NCBI GenBank assembly: GCA_963719885.1 | Contig: CAVRDP010000007.1 | Location: forward strand, 434,001 to 498,000 | Source: JANXQG01 sp963719885 | GTDB lineage: Bacteria > Planctomycetota > Planctomycetia > Pirellulales > Thermoguttaceae | Direction: 5' to 3' | Length of the DNA: 64,000 nucleotides | Shown: positions 49,135-58,724 of the stretch, one piece after another | Position numbering within the stretch: position 1 is the stretch's first letter | Layout of the letters: each line of letters opens with the position of its first letter | The notes under the pieces: model-generated | What the model was told of the DNA's origin: nothing | Database searches by the model: none | Seen by the model: the letters and a program-made list of their open reading frames with translations, nothing else | Translations under genes and position numbers: made by a program

Positions 49135-50589
49135 ATGGAGGAATATGAACCTGGGTCTATCCGCACGTACTTGATGCAGATGGGTGACATTCCCCTGCTC
49201 AGCCGCCGCGAGGAACTCGCCACCGCGCGGCGCATCGAGCAGACTCGGCGGGCCTTTCGGCGGTCGATCCTGGAATGTGACTATGTCTTGCGAGCCGCCC
49301 TGGGTATTTTGGACGACGTGCTCACGGGCCGCATGCGCCTCGAACAGGCGGTCGACGTTTCGCTCAGCGATCCAAGTATGGCCGGAGGGTTGTTACGGCG
49401 GATTGAAGCCAATCGAAGGACCCTGGAACACCTCCTCAAGCGGAACCAGCACGACTTCCGGGTGTCCATGGACCGTCGTCAGTTGGTTGCCTGCCGCCAG
49501 CAGGCCCGTCACGGCCTGGCCGTGCGACGCCGTCACGCCGCGCGGCTAATCGGCGAAATCGGCCTGCGGATGGAGCGCCTGCAACGCAGCTACCGTAGCC
49601 TTTGCGAGATTGGGAAGCAGATGGCGGCCCTGGGCGAGCGCGTGTTCCGCGTGGGTCACGGCCCGGGCCCAGCCCAAGGAGTGGTGGCAAACTCGCCGCC
49701 GCCGAACGAAGTGCGGCGCGATTTTCGCCGTTTGAGAAAGACGACACTGGAAACGCCGCGCGGGCTTCAGCGGCGGTTGGCGCGTATCGCCCAGTTAAGC
49801 AAACTGCACGAAATGGCCCGCCGCGATCTGGTCGCCGGCAATCTCCGCCTGGTCGTTTCCATCGCCAAGCGCTACCGCAACCGCGGCCTAAGCTTTCTGG
49901 ACCTGATCCAGGAGGGCAACACGGGGTTGATGCGAGCGGTGGACAAGTTCGAGTACGCCCGCGGTTTCCGTTTCTCGACATACGCAACGTGGTGGATTCG
50001 CCAGGCGATTAGCCGCTCGATTGCCGATCAGAGCCGCACCATCCGCGTACCGGTGCACATGATCGAAAAGATGGGCAAGGTGCGCGACATCAACCGCGAC
50101 CTGGTGCATACGGAATGCCGCGAGCCGACCTTGGAAGAAATGGCCGAGCTTAGCGGGCTGTCGATTGCCGACACCCAACGGGCCTTGAAGATGAGCCGGC
50201 AACCGCTTTCGTTGGACCAGCCGGTGGGCCACCAGGAGGAGAACTACCTTGGGGACCTGCTGTACGATCATCGGGAAAATGATCCGTTGGCCGGCGTGAA
50301 CATGGCCAATCTCCGTTCCAGCATTGCCGACGTTTTGCAGACGCTCGACTATCGCGAGCGGGAGATATTGCGGCTGCGCTATGGACTGGCCGACGGCTAC
50401 ACGTATACGCTACAGGAGATCGGCCGCATTTTTTCGGTCACCCGGGAGCGGGTCCGGCAGATCGAGGCCGAAGCCATTCGCAAACTCCAGTATCCAGGTC
50501 CGACGCGGAAGTTGGCCGCCTTCGTCGAACACAGGCTGCCCGTCCTCGCTTCCAGCAGCTTCGGCGCCAGCACGCCTGTGATGCAATAA
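49135..50589 (+). CDS. RpoD-like sigma-70 factor
   Basis: 484 residues. Region 1.2 (SIRTYLMQMGDIPLLSRREE), a long non-conserved helical segment (about 60-220), region 2 (LRLVVSIAKRYRNRGLSFLD, FSTYATWWIRQAISRSIADQ), region 3 (MGKVRDINRDLVHTECREPT) and region 4 with the -35-binding helix (LDYREREILRLRYGLADGY, FSVTRERVRQIEAEAIRKLQ). Region 1.1 is absent and the insert between 1.2 and 2 is large, as in planctomycete RpoD paralogues, so it may be an alternative factor rather than the primary one. Start at ATG 49135, since GAGGAGG lies five bases upstream; the TTG at 49117 precedes that site. Confidence 0.9.
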   Translation: MEEYEPGSIRTYLMQMGDIPLLSRREELATARRIEQTRRAFRRSILECDYVLRAALGILDDVLTGRMRLEQAVDVSLSDPSMAGGLLRRIEANRRTLEHLLKRNQHDFRVSMDRRQLVACRQQARHGLAVRRRHAARLIGEIGLRMERLQRSYRSLCEIGKQMAALGERVFRVGHGPGPAQGVVANSPPPNEVRRDFRRLRKTTLETPRGLQRRLARIAQLSKLHEMARRDLVAGNLRLVVSIAKRYRNRGLSFLDLIQEGNTGLMRAVDKFEYARGFRFSTYATWWIRQAISRSIADQSRTIRVPVHMIEKMGKVRDINRDLVHTECREPTLEEMAELSGLSIADTQRALKMSRQPLSLDQPVGHQEENYLGDLLYDHRENDPLAGVNMANLRSSIADVLQTLDYREREILRLRYGLADGYTYTLQEIGRIFSVTRERVRQIEAEAIRKLQYPGPTRKLAAFVEHRLPVLASSSFGASTPVMQ

Positions 50590-50624
50590 GAAGCTCGTCG
50601 AATTCTTTGCCCTTGCCGCGTCGT

Positions 50625-53006
50625 TCACCTTCCTAAGGCGTAAAACAGTGTGTCCAGCGCGGCCGGGTCAAGCCCGCGAGACGAGCTCGCTACGGAACTT
50701 GTGGCCGTTCCAGAAACGTTGGACGATAGGACAACCGCGGCCGCGGCAGACTGCAGCGTCGCCGAGGGGATCGCGACGCTGCAGCCTTGCAGCGAGCCGG
50801 AGGGTTGGGTGACTGTTACATTGAACGATTGCACGGCCGACATCACGCCGCTGCTGGCAAGGACTGCAATCTGCGTGTTGCCCGTGCAGTTTGCCGCCGC
50901 GCGGATCGTTAATTGATTCCCGGAAACCGCCACCGACACTCCGTTGCCACTGACAGGCCTGGCCGAATAGCTCACCGCCGAGCCGGAAGGACTGCTGCCG
51001 GACAGTGATAACGTCACGCTGCCACCGGCGACCAGTGTCTGGTTGCCGATGGGCAGAAGGCTGGGTGCCGTTGGGGCCGGGGCAGGTATCGGGGCTGGCG
51101 ACGGGGTGGGGCTTGGGGCGGAGGCGAGCGTCGAGGCCGATGGCCCGCTGGTAACCAGGGTAAACGAGCCCGCGGGCGATCCCGGATAGGTGCTTACGGC
51201 CAGATAGTAGGTGCCGCTCTGCGTTGCCTGCCACGTAATGCGCGACGAGCGATTGCCCGGGGCCATGTCGTCGTTCTGCGCGATTACCGTCTGACCATTC
51301 GTGCCCAGGAGCGTGAGTACCGAGTCATAAAGTGTGCCCAAGACGGTCTCGAAGGTGTAGCACTGTCCGGCCACGACCTGGACCTTGAAGTAGCTCGTGT
51401 CGGCGGAATTGGCTATATCGCCTTGCGCCCCGGAGCCGATGGCCACGGCGATAGCGGTCGTTGGGTTCGTCCCAGGTGCTACGATCGTCGGAACGGGCGC
51501 AGGAGCGGGAGGAGGTGTAGGGGCGGGGCTGGGCGCAGGAGTGGGAACAGACGAAGGAGCGCTCAGAAGTTTCAAGGTGTTGTAAGCATTCAGAACGCCT
51601 CCGCTGGAGACCTTGCCGGCCAAAGCGGGAATCTTGTCGACACCTTGCAGCAGCGCGCTGCGCACCTCCGCCACCGTGGCATTCGGGTCGGCCGCCCAGG
51701 CCAGGGCCGCCACACCGGCGACAAGAGGTGTTGCCATGCTCGTACCGGACAAGTAACCGTATTTGCCGCCGGGCAGCGTGCCATAGATATTGACGCCCGG
51801 CGCAGCCAGGTTGACCGAGTTAGCCCCGTAATCGCTGAACGGCGCAAGTCGGTCGTTGGAATCGCTGGCGGCCACGGAGACGACGTTCGCCAGGCCGGAA
51901 GAGGCCGGATACTGCGGCGTCAGATCGTTGTTGCTCGCCGAATTTCCCGCCGCGGCGACGAAAAGAATCCCGGCGTTGCCCGCTGCCTGGATCGCTGCGT
52001 TCAAACCGGGGTCGCTTAAGCTGCTGCACCAACTGGCGTTGATCACCCTCACGTTCACGCCGTATTCAGTCCGCTCCATGACGGAATAATTGATCGCGCG
52101 GATGGCGTCGGAGGTGTAGCCGTCGCCGTTGGCATCGAGGAACTTCAAGGGCATGATCGTGACGTTCCAATTAACGCCCGTCACGCCCGTGCCGTTGTTA
52201 CCCACCGCGCCGATTTCGCCGGCCACGAAGGTCCCGTGGCCGTCGTCGTCCATGGGATCGCCCGTGTTGTCGACGAAGTTGTAGCCGTGCACGTCGCCGC
52301 TGAAGCCGTCTTGGCCGGCATGGGGATTGGTCCAGATGTTTGCCGCGAGGTCGGGATCGGTGTAATCGACACCCGAGTCGATCTCGGCCACGACCACGCC
52401 CTTGCTGCCGGTGGTAATGTTCCATGCCTGGGTAGCGTCAATATCGCACCCGGCCGTCCCGCCGCTCTGTCCCGTGTTGTCCAGGTCCCATTGCTGCGGG
52501 AACTGGGGGTCGTTGGGCACTGCCGCATCAATCTGCTTCAGAGAGTCGGCTTCGAACCAGGCAATGGGACTGTCGCCCTGCAAGGCTGCGGTTGCCTGGG
52601 CGGCCGTGAGGCTAGAGGAGCGCACGAGCACTTCGCCCACGGCGCCGAGACCTTCGAGAATGTGAAAGTCTGCACCGCTTTGCGGCAACAGACGGGCCGT
52701 GCCGGCCGCGCTGGCGATTCCGCTGGTAGCCGCCGCATTGAACTGCACGATCCAGTCCAGTTGGCCGCTGACCGTATTGCCGGCCTGGGTACCCGATGCT
52801 GTCGACGTATCGCTGGCCGTGATCGACGGGGCCGATGCGTGCAGCGGTTGACCGGCGGCAGTATAGTCGCCGAACCAGCCCGACGAAGCCACGCCCGCGG
52901 CCACGTTGCCGGCAAGCATTTGCCGAAGTTCAAGTTGTTCCAGGTGAAGCGATCTTTGCGCAGTGCGCGCGCCCAGCCTGGACAAGGCCTTGCCTCGATG
53001 TCGCAT
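50625..53006 (-). CDS. secreted subtilisin-like serine protease (S8) with planctomycete LEPR-XLL motif
   Basis: 793 residues, uninterrupted. N-terminal LEQLELRQMLAG matches the planctomycete LEPR-XLL-type motif that precedes secreted giant proteins. A propeptide-like part (about 75-165) follows, then the S8 catalytic domain: Asp in VVVAEIDSGVDYTDPD, His in DDDGHGTFVAGEIG, oxyanion Asn in AAAGNSASN, Ser in LSGTSMATPLVAG. After a Pro/Ala/Thr linker come a pre-peptidase C-terminal-like domain (QCYTFETVLGTLYDSVLTLL, then TYYLAVSTYP), a second linker and an Ig-like domain. Secreted, probably surface-attached, degrading exogenous protein. Ends 36 bp from the sigma factor gene, convergent. Confidence 0.92.
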   Translation of the reverse strand: MRHRGKALSRLGARTAQRSLHLEQLELRQMLAGNVAAGVASSGWFGDYTAAGQPLHASAPSITASDTSTASGTQAGNTVSGQLDWIVQFNAAATSGIASAAGTARLLPQSGADFHILEGLGAVGEVLVRSSSLTAAQATAALQGDSPIAWFEADSLKQIDAAVPNDPQFPQQWDLDNTGQSGGTAGCDIDATQAWNITTGSKGVVVAEIDSGVDYTDPDLAANIWTNPHAGQDGFSGDVHGYNFVDNTGDPMDDDGHGTFVAGEIGAVGNNGTGVTGVNWNVTIMPLKFLDANGDGYTSDAIRAINYSVMERTEYGVNVRVINASWCSSLSDPGLNAAIQAAGNAGILFVAAAGNSASNNDLTPQYPASSGLANVVSVAASDSNDRLAPFSDYGANSVNLAAPGVNIYGTLPGGKYGYLSGTSMATPLVAGVAALAWAADPNATVAEVRSALLQGVDKIPALAGKVSSGGVLNAYNTLKLLSAPSSVPTPAPSPAPTPPPAPAPVPTIVAPGTNPTTAIAVAIGSGAQGDIANSADTSYFKVQVVAGQCYTFETVLGTLYDSVLTLLGTNGQTVIAQNDDMAPGNRSSRITWQATQSGTYYLAVSTYPGSPAGSFTLVTSGPSASTLASAPSPTPSPAPIPAPAPTAPSLLPIGNQTLVAGGSVTLSLSGSSPSGSAVSYSARPVSGNGVSVAVSGNQLTIRAAANCTGNTQIAVLASSGVMSAVQSFNVTVTQPSGSLQGCSVAIPSATLQSAAAAVVLSSNVSGTATSSVASSSRGLDPAALDTLFYALGR

Positions 53007-53433
53007 GGTGTCTACCGTTGGATTCGGTCGCCAAGCCGTCCCAACCGGGAGCTAACCGGAATGGGGTCGAGACCCTCGGCTCTGCCGCGAAAGCGGCGCG
53101 TCAAACTTGAAAAGACGAAACGACGAGAAAACCACGGCGACGCGCCAGAAAAGGGAGCGGCATCATCGCTATCTCAAATCTGTGTCAATTTCGCCCTGAA
53201 GTCAAGCATCTTGCCGAAGAATGTTTCCGAATTGGCGAAGGGGTTTACCGTGAATTCCGTTTTCCTTTTTTGCCGCCCGTTCGGTTTTCGCCACAACACC
53301 GTGGCCGACCAGGCACATAAAAGGCCCCCATGGACCTTTCTACGAAGGGCAATGAACACAAGTTCACACAATGGCAACTACAACGGCAGAAAGATTAGCG
53401 AATTGCCGGACTTGGGTCAAGGGCGGATGTCGA
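53007..53433. other. intergenic, upstream of the subtilase gene
   Basis: About 430 bp, minus-strand promoter region of the protease and 3' flank of the TPR gene. No repeat or RNA gene recognised. Confidence 0.45.
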
Positions 53434-56274
53434 TCATTTTGGCTTCGCTTCGAAGCGGGCAAGCTGCTTCTTGTAATGCTCGCCGTCCGGGTCCATCTCC
53501 AGGCAGCGTTTGGCTAGCCGCACGGCCTCGGCCCGATTGCCGCGGCGGAAATGGACTTCGGCCAACGTATCGAGAATGCCGGCCGATTGGGGTTCGAGTT
53601 CCACCGCCCGCTGGGCGTGGGCGAGGGCCTTGTCGAGATCGCGATCGAGATTGGCCGCCAGCCAGGCGAGATCGTTGTGGCAGGTGCCGCTGCGGGGGAA
53701 ATCGCGACAGAACGCTTCGTGCCGCTCCAGCATCCGCCGATACATGGCGTCGGCCTCGCCCGCCGCGCCGTGCTTTCGCAACTCGGGATCGCAATCTATG
53801 GCGAGTTGAACGTTGTCGGGCTGAATCGCCTCAGCCTTGTGCACTTCCTCGATCGCCTCGGCCGTCTTGTCCGCCCGCAGCAGATCGCGTGCGCGTGCGG
53901 TGTGGGCAGAGACGGAAAACTGCAAGTAATATCGCGACTCGATCATGAACCCCGTGTTGGTGAGCAGGAGTTCCGCGGCGAATCGCTGCCAGACGGTCGC
54001 CATGTTGGCCGCATCCGCCTTGTCGGCGGCGGCATCACCGATTTCATTCAGGACCTGTACGATCGAATAGTGATGGAGGGCTGCCAGCCGAAGCACCCAC
54101 TGCCGCTGCCGGGCCGCTTCGCTGTCCTGCTGCAGGCGAATGAGCGTCCGCACGAGGTCGCGACGGCTTTCGCCGTCAGCCAGGGGAATCATCAGGGCCA
54201 GTTCCATCCGCTTGCGACCCTCGGCATCCTCACCGCGCTTGGTTTGTGCCCAGCCCAACAGGTACAAGGCCGACGCGCTGCGGCGGTCCTTCGTCCAGGC
54301 CGCTTCATACGCTTTGGCGGCCTCGTTCCACTGCTTGTCCTCCGCATACAGATTACCCACGTCGATCAGGGTCCGTGCGGAGACACCTGCCGTGCCAATC
54401 AGGCCGAGATACTTCGCCGTCAGCTTGCTTTCGCCATAGCGATGAAAGAGCGTCGCCAAGGCCAGTAACTTGCGGGCCCGAGGGTCGGAGGTTTCGTCGT
54501 CCGGCGTGGCGTCGGCGTTCTCGGCCTCAAGCTCCGCCTCCAGATGGGCAAAAAGACGGCGAAGTTCCTCGACGGCCTTCGCATCGGGCTTGCCGCTCAA
54601 CAGCCGCCGCAGATGCTTCAGCGCGGCCGGCCGATCCTCGGCGGGGAACTTATTGCGGAGGGCCTTCCATAGCAACACCGCGATCACGTCTTGGTTGCGA
54701 TGCAATTCGGAGATCACGCGCTCCGGAGTTCTAAGATCCAGGGCCAGTAGTTTTGCGGCCAGCGCATCGCTGCTCTCCGCATTACCGTCTACTCTGACCT
54801 CCACATCCATCAGCCACAGCGCCTCCATTTGCCACTCATCGTCCGGCAGTTTCTCCTTGACCATGGCCAGTATTGCGGCGATCAATTCGTGGGCCTGTTC
54901 GTCTTCGCCGGCATAGTGCAACGCCCGAAAAACCTGGTGGGCGAGCAAGCGACGTTCCAGGGTGACTTCTCCCTTGCCGTCTTTCAGCCAAGCCGTCCAG
55001 TCGATTTTGGCGGGGATCGGGACGCCGATCTTGACGAGCCGGAAGGCATCCGTAATGCGGTTCTGGGCGACCAGTACGTCAACGGCGACTCCTATGTGTT
55101 GCGGCTGGGAGGCTTCGATGGCCTGGTCCACGCGATCGCACATGATCAGGGCATCGAGAAGTTTGCTGTCAAGGGATTTACTCTGTTTCAACGCCTTCAC
55201 GATAGCCGCGGCTGCCAGGTCGCAGGCCTGTTTCTCGCCTGCCAAATGGCGGAGAACCATAATCTTTGCGAGCCTGTGTGCGCCGTCCGGCTTGGCGGCC
55301 AGCGCGTCCAAATCGGCCTTGGCGTCGATCTTCGCCAGCTCTTTCCAATCGGCCATCTCGGCCAACAGGTCTTCGACAAGGCCGTTGTCGTCGACCAGCT
55401 TGGCTGCCGCAACGGCGCCGGTCAAATCGCCTTTGGCCCGAAGCATCCAGGCCAGTCGCCGCTGCCCGGGGGCATCGGTGGCCTTGAGATTGGCGCGCAA
55501 CTGTTTGATCGCGTCATCGAGTTTGTTCCGGCTGAGGAGCAAAGCGGCATAGTCCCGCAGCGAGGCGTCGTCCGTCGCATCGCGAAGCAGCCGCTCGGCC
55601 CCATCAAAGTCGCGTTGAGCCAGGCGGGCCCGACATTGCATGGCCAGTTCCGCCGCATCGGACACGTGGCGAACCCGGCGGCCCGCGGAACCGCGGACAT
55701 AAAACGAGCCGCCCGCCGCAGCGTTGTCGGCCAGGAATTGACGCAGTTGCTCGCGCAGATATGGATTGCTTTCTTTGGCAATCAGCCGCCGCAGAAGCTC
55801 GGCCTTGGTCTTGTCGTCTCTCAGGCGCTGGATAATGTTCTGCTTTACATTGATGTTGCCCATGCGGAACTGGCCGATCAAGAGGACGATGTCCGCGGGC
55901 GTGCCGGGATAGATGCCCACCTGAAACGACTGCAGGATCTGTCGCGCGCGATAGCCGACCTCGAAGTCCTCGGTCTCCCTAACGAGTTTCTCCAAGGCCG
56001 GCTCTGCCGCGGCGCCCGCCTGCCAAAGCGCTCGCGAGGCCCTTTCCCGAGTCGCGAAGTCGCCGCTGCCAAGGTCGGCGATGGCCCGTTGAATCTTCGC
56101 CTTGGACCCTTTGTCAGATTCGGAAGATGTCTCCGCGGATGGCGACGTAGCTGGCGAAACCGCCTGGCCATGGGAAAGTCTGGCTGCAAGCATCAGAACC
56201 ACGACCGCCGCTACAATGCCGATCGCCGAGGATCCTGATCTGTGCTTCGTGCCCGCATGAAGGACCATATTCAT
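53434..56274 (-). CDS. exported HEAT- and TPR-repeat protein
   Basis: 946 residues, uninterrupted. Short N-terminal hydrophobic segment (AIGIVAAVVVLMLAARLSHG), a low-complexity Ser/Thr stretch, a HEAT-like block (FATRERASRALWQAGAAAEP) and then helical repeats to the end. The clearest TPRs are NEAAKAYEAAWTKDRRSASA, DKALAHAQRAVELEPQSAGI and NRAEAVRLAKRCLEMDPDGE. Planctomycetes have many such envelope scaffold proteins with unknown partners. Start placed at 56274 (MNMVLHAG), where the signal sequence begins; a frame open to 56382 lacks support. Confidence 0.8.
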   Translation of the reverse strand: MNMVLHAGTKHRSGSSAIGIVAAVVVLMLAARLSHGQAVSPATSPSAETSSESDKGSKAKIQRAIADLGSGDFATRERASRALWQAGAAAEPALEKLVRETEDFEVGYRARQILQSFQVGIYPGTPADIVLLIGQFRMGNINVKQNIIQRLRDDKTKAELLRRLIAKESNPYLREQLRQFLADNAAAGGSFYVRGSAGRRVRHVSDAAELAMQCRARLAQRDFDGAERLLRDATDDASLRDYAALLLSRNKLDDAIKQLRANLKATDAPGQRRLAWMLRAKGDLTGAVAAAKLVDDNGLVEDLLAEMADWKELAKIDAKADLDALAAKPDGAHRLAKIMVLRHLAGEKQACDLAAAAIVKALKQSKSLDSKLLDALIMCDRVDQAIEASQPQHIGVAVDVLVAQNRITDAFRLVKIGVPIPAKIDWTAWLKDGKGEVTLERRLLAHQVFRALHYAGEDEQAHELIAAILAMVKEKLPDDEWQMEALWLMDVEVRVDGNAESSDALAAKLLALDLRTPERVISELHRNQDVIAVLLWKALRNKFPAEDRPAALKHLRRLLSGKPDAKAVEELRRLFAHLEAELEAENADATPDDETSDPRARKLLALATLFHRYGESKLTAKYLGLIGTAGVSARTLIDVGNLYAEDKQWNEAAKAYEAAWTKDRRSASALYLLGWAQTKRGEDAEGRKRMELALMIPLADGESRRDLVRTLIRLQQDSEAARQRQWVLRLAALHHYSIVQVLNEIGDAAADKADAANMATVWQRFAAELLLTNTGFMIESRYYLQFSVSAHTARARDLLRADKTAEAIEEVHKAEAIQPDNVQLAIDCDPELRKHGAAGEADAMYRRMLERHEAFCRDFPRSGTCHNDLAWLAANLDRDLDKALAHAQRAVELEPQSAGILDTLAEVHFRRGNRAEAVRLAKRCLEMDPDGEHYKKQLARFEAKPK

Positions 56275-56556
56275 CCCTTCGTCTTCGCCATCCGGCAGGG
56301 GTGACGGGAAAGCGGCTCCGGCCCGGAAGGTCTTGAAAACTCCATTATACCTTCGATGCGAACAAGCCGTAGGGTGGGACAAGATTGCGTAGCAAGCGCC
56401 GGCCCACCAATTGGCTCAATTTTGATCATGGTGGGCCTGCGCTCGCTACGCGATCTGGTCCCACTCTACGCGCTGCGCGGGCGGCATGCCTACCCCTGAC
56501 CATGAAAGGGCCGGTGCTCGCCGACCCGGAGTACCGCGTCCCCCGGCGCGGAGGGT

Positions 56557-58305
56557 TCAAATATTCATTATACCCTCACCTTTGCGAATGAAAATCTGGT
56601 GAAAATTGGGCCCGTCGGTCACGGCCCGAACGTACCCTACCCGCACGACGAAATCGCCGAAATGCTCGCCCGGTTGTCGCTCCTGGGCGTAGCGCTCGAC
56701 GATCGGCTTGAGCGTGGAAAGGATCTCCTTTTCGCCGATGTTTTCGCGATACAGACGGTTCAGCCGGGTGCCCGTAAAGTCGGCCCCCAGGTACAGGTTG
56801 TACTTGCCCAAGGCCGTGCCCACGAAGCCGATCTCGGCCAGATAGGGCCGGGCGCAGCCGTTCGGGCAGCCGGTCATGCGAACCACGATCTCGTCGTCGG
56901 CCAGCCCCGCCTCGGCCACCAGGCCTTCGAGTTTCGCGATCAGCGACGGCAGATACCGCTCCGACTCGGCCATCGCCAGCCCGCAGGTCGGCAGGGCCAC
57001 GCAGGCCATGGCGTTGCGCCGCAGGGCGGAAACCCGTTGGCCGTCGCTGAGCTTGTAGGACTGCACCAGTTGCTCGATTCGCGGCCGGTTCTCTTCGGAC
57101 ACGTTCCCCAGGATCAGGTTCTGGTTGGCCGTCAGGCGGAAGTCGCCGTCGTGCGACTGGGCGATCGTCCGCAGGCCGGTCATCAGGGGGTAGTCTTCCC
57201 AGTCGCGAATGCGGCCGTTCTCGATGAAGAGCGTGAGGTGCCATTTGCCGTTGGTCCCCTTGACCCAGCCGTAACGGTCGCCGTGATGCTCGAAATGGAA
57301 GGGCCGTTCGGGCGCGAACTGCCAGCCCAGGCGGCGGTGAAGCTCCTCCTTGAACCACTCCACGCCGCGATCGAGAATCGTATACTTCAAGCGGGCGTGC
57401 TTGCGGTTCGTGCGATCGCCGAAGTCGCGCTGCGTGGTGAGGATCTTCTCCGCCACGTCGAGGATCTGCTCGGGCCGGCAGAAACCGATGACCGAGCCCA
57501 GGTTGGGGAACGTCGCCGGCTCGCCGTGGGTCATGCCCAGGCCGCCGCCCGCCGAGACGTTGAAACCGGCCAGCCGGCCCTCTTCAACGATGGCAATCAG
57601 TCCGATGTCGTGGGCCGTAACGTCCACGTCGTTCGAGGGCGGCACGGCAATGGCGATCTTGAACTTCCGCGGCAGATAAGCCGGGCCGTACATCGGCTCC
57701 TCGTCCTGCGGCGGCGGTACGACGGGCTCCTCTCCCAGCCAGATTTCGTGATAGGCCCGGGTCCGCGGGGCCAAGTGCAGGCTCAGTCGTTTCGCCCATT
57801 CATAGACCTCGCCGTGGACTTCCGACTGGTACGGATTCGGATTGCACATCACGTTGCGGTTCACGTCGCCGCAGGCGGCCAGCGTATCGAGCAGCGTCTG
57901 GTTGATGTCGTGGATCGTCTGCCGCAGGTTCCACTTCAGCACGCCGTGGAATTGGAACGACTGCCGCGTGGTGAGGCGAATTTCGCCGCTGGCATACTTG
58001 TGCGCAAGGTCGTCCAATTGCAACCACTGCTGTGGCGTGACGATGCCGCCGGCCGCGCGGATGCGGATCATGAAGTCGAAGGCGGGCTCCAATCGCTGCC
58101 GCGCCCGCTCGTCGCGAAGGTCGCGGTTGTCCTGCATGTAAGTGCCGTGAAACTTCAGCAGGAAGTTCTCGCTCTCCGGCACCGACGCCGTGACCCGATT
58201 CTCGAACGATTGCAAGATCGACCCGCGGAGGAAGTTGCTGGCCGTCTTGAGGTGCTCTTGCTCGGTGGGCTTTTTGGGGGGTGGTTTGCTTGGGGTGTCT
58301 GTCAC
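56557..58305 (-). CDS. cysI: assimilatory sulfite reductase, hemoprotein subunit
   Basis: 582 residues, full length, unbroken. Reduces sulfite to sulfide with electrons from CysJ in cysteine synthesis. The siroheme/4Fe-4S ligands are all present: Cys435 and Cys441 (ALPTCGLAMAESERYLP) and Cys480 and Cys484 (MTGCPNGCARPYLAEIG). Also visible: FHGTYMQDNRDLR, RLTTRQSFQFHGVLKWNL, GDVNRNVMCNPNP and NVSAGGGLGMTHG. Downstream of cysJ on the same strand, but separated by 419 bp of hairpin repeats, so coexpression is possible but not by tight overlap. Confidence 0.96.
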   Translation of the reverse strand: MTDTPSKPPPKKPTEQEHLKTASNFLRGSILQSFENRVTASVPESENFLLKFHGTYMQDNRDLRDERARQRLEPAFDFMIRIRAAGGIVTPQQWLQLDDLAHKYASGEIRLTTRQSFQFHGVLKWNLRQTIHDINQTLLDTLAACGDVNRNVMCNPNPYQSEVHGEVYEWAKRLSLHLAPRTRAYHEIWLGEEPVVPPPQDEEPMYGPAYLPRKFKIAIAVPPSNDVDVTAHDIGLIAIVEEGRLAGFNVSAGGGLGMTHGEPATFPNLGSVIGFCRPEQILDVAEKILTTQRDFGDRTNRKHARLKYTILDRGVEWFKEELHRRLGWQFAPERPFHFEHHGDRYGWVKGTNGKWHLTLFIENGRIRDWEDYPLMTGLRTIAQSHDGDFRLTANQNLILGNVSEENRPRIEQLVQSYKLSDGQRVSALRRNAMACVALPTCGLAMAESERYLPSLIAKLEGLVAEAGLADDEIVVRMTGCPNGCARPYLAEIGFVGTALGKYNLYLGADFTGTRLNRLYRENIGEKEILSTLKPIVERYAQERQPGEHFGDFVVRVGYVRAVTDGPNFHQIFIRKGEGIMNI

Positions 58306-58724
58306 GGGGACCGCCTTTTCCAGGGTTTTCGTGTGCTACGACCCCTGCCAGCCGGGGCACCCGCTTGCGGGTCGGGCAGGTGAAGCAGTCTTGTGAGCGA
58401 GAATGAAACGTAATCGAAAGCCTTCGACCCCTGCCAGCCGGGGCACCCTCTACGACCCCACCCGGCTCGCCCGGATGGTGAAAAAGGTTGGTGAGCTAGC
58501 AGGAATGTGAACGAACCAAGACCCCATCCAGCTTGCCTGGATGGTGAATCAGGTTGTCCCGCTATCCAAATTCGCGACGCAGCCAAGCAACCTCCTTCAC
58601 CATCCACCAAGGTGGATGGGGTCGTGTCTAATTCTCTTCTCTGTTTTAGCTACTTAACCTTATTCACCATCCGGACAAGCCGGATGGGGTCGTTGAGATC
58701 TCTGGACCAACGAGAGCTGTCTGT
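58306..58724. repeat. cluster of palindromic repeats between cysJ and cysI
   Basis: At least five stem-forming units of two related types. One is GACCCCTGCCAGCCGGGGCA (58339, 58428). The other is a GGATGG/CCATCC type such as CACCATCCGGACAAGCCGGA followed by TGGGGTCG (58668-58696), with variants near 58463-58480, 58520-58545 and 58600-58625. Stems end in GGGGTCG or its complement. Could attenuate or process a cysJ-cysI transcript. Confidence 0.7.
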
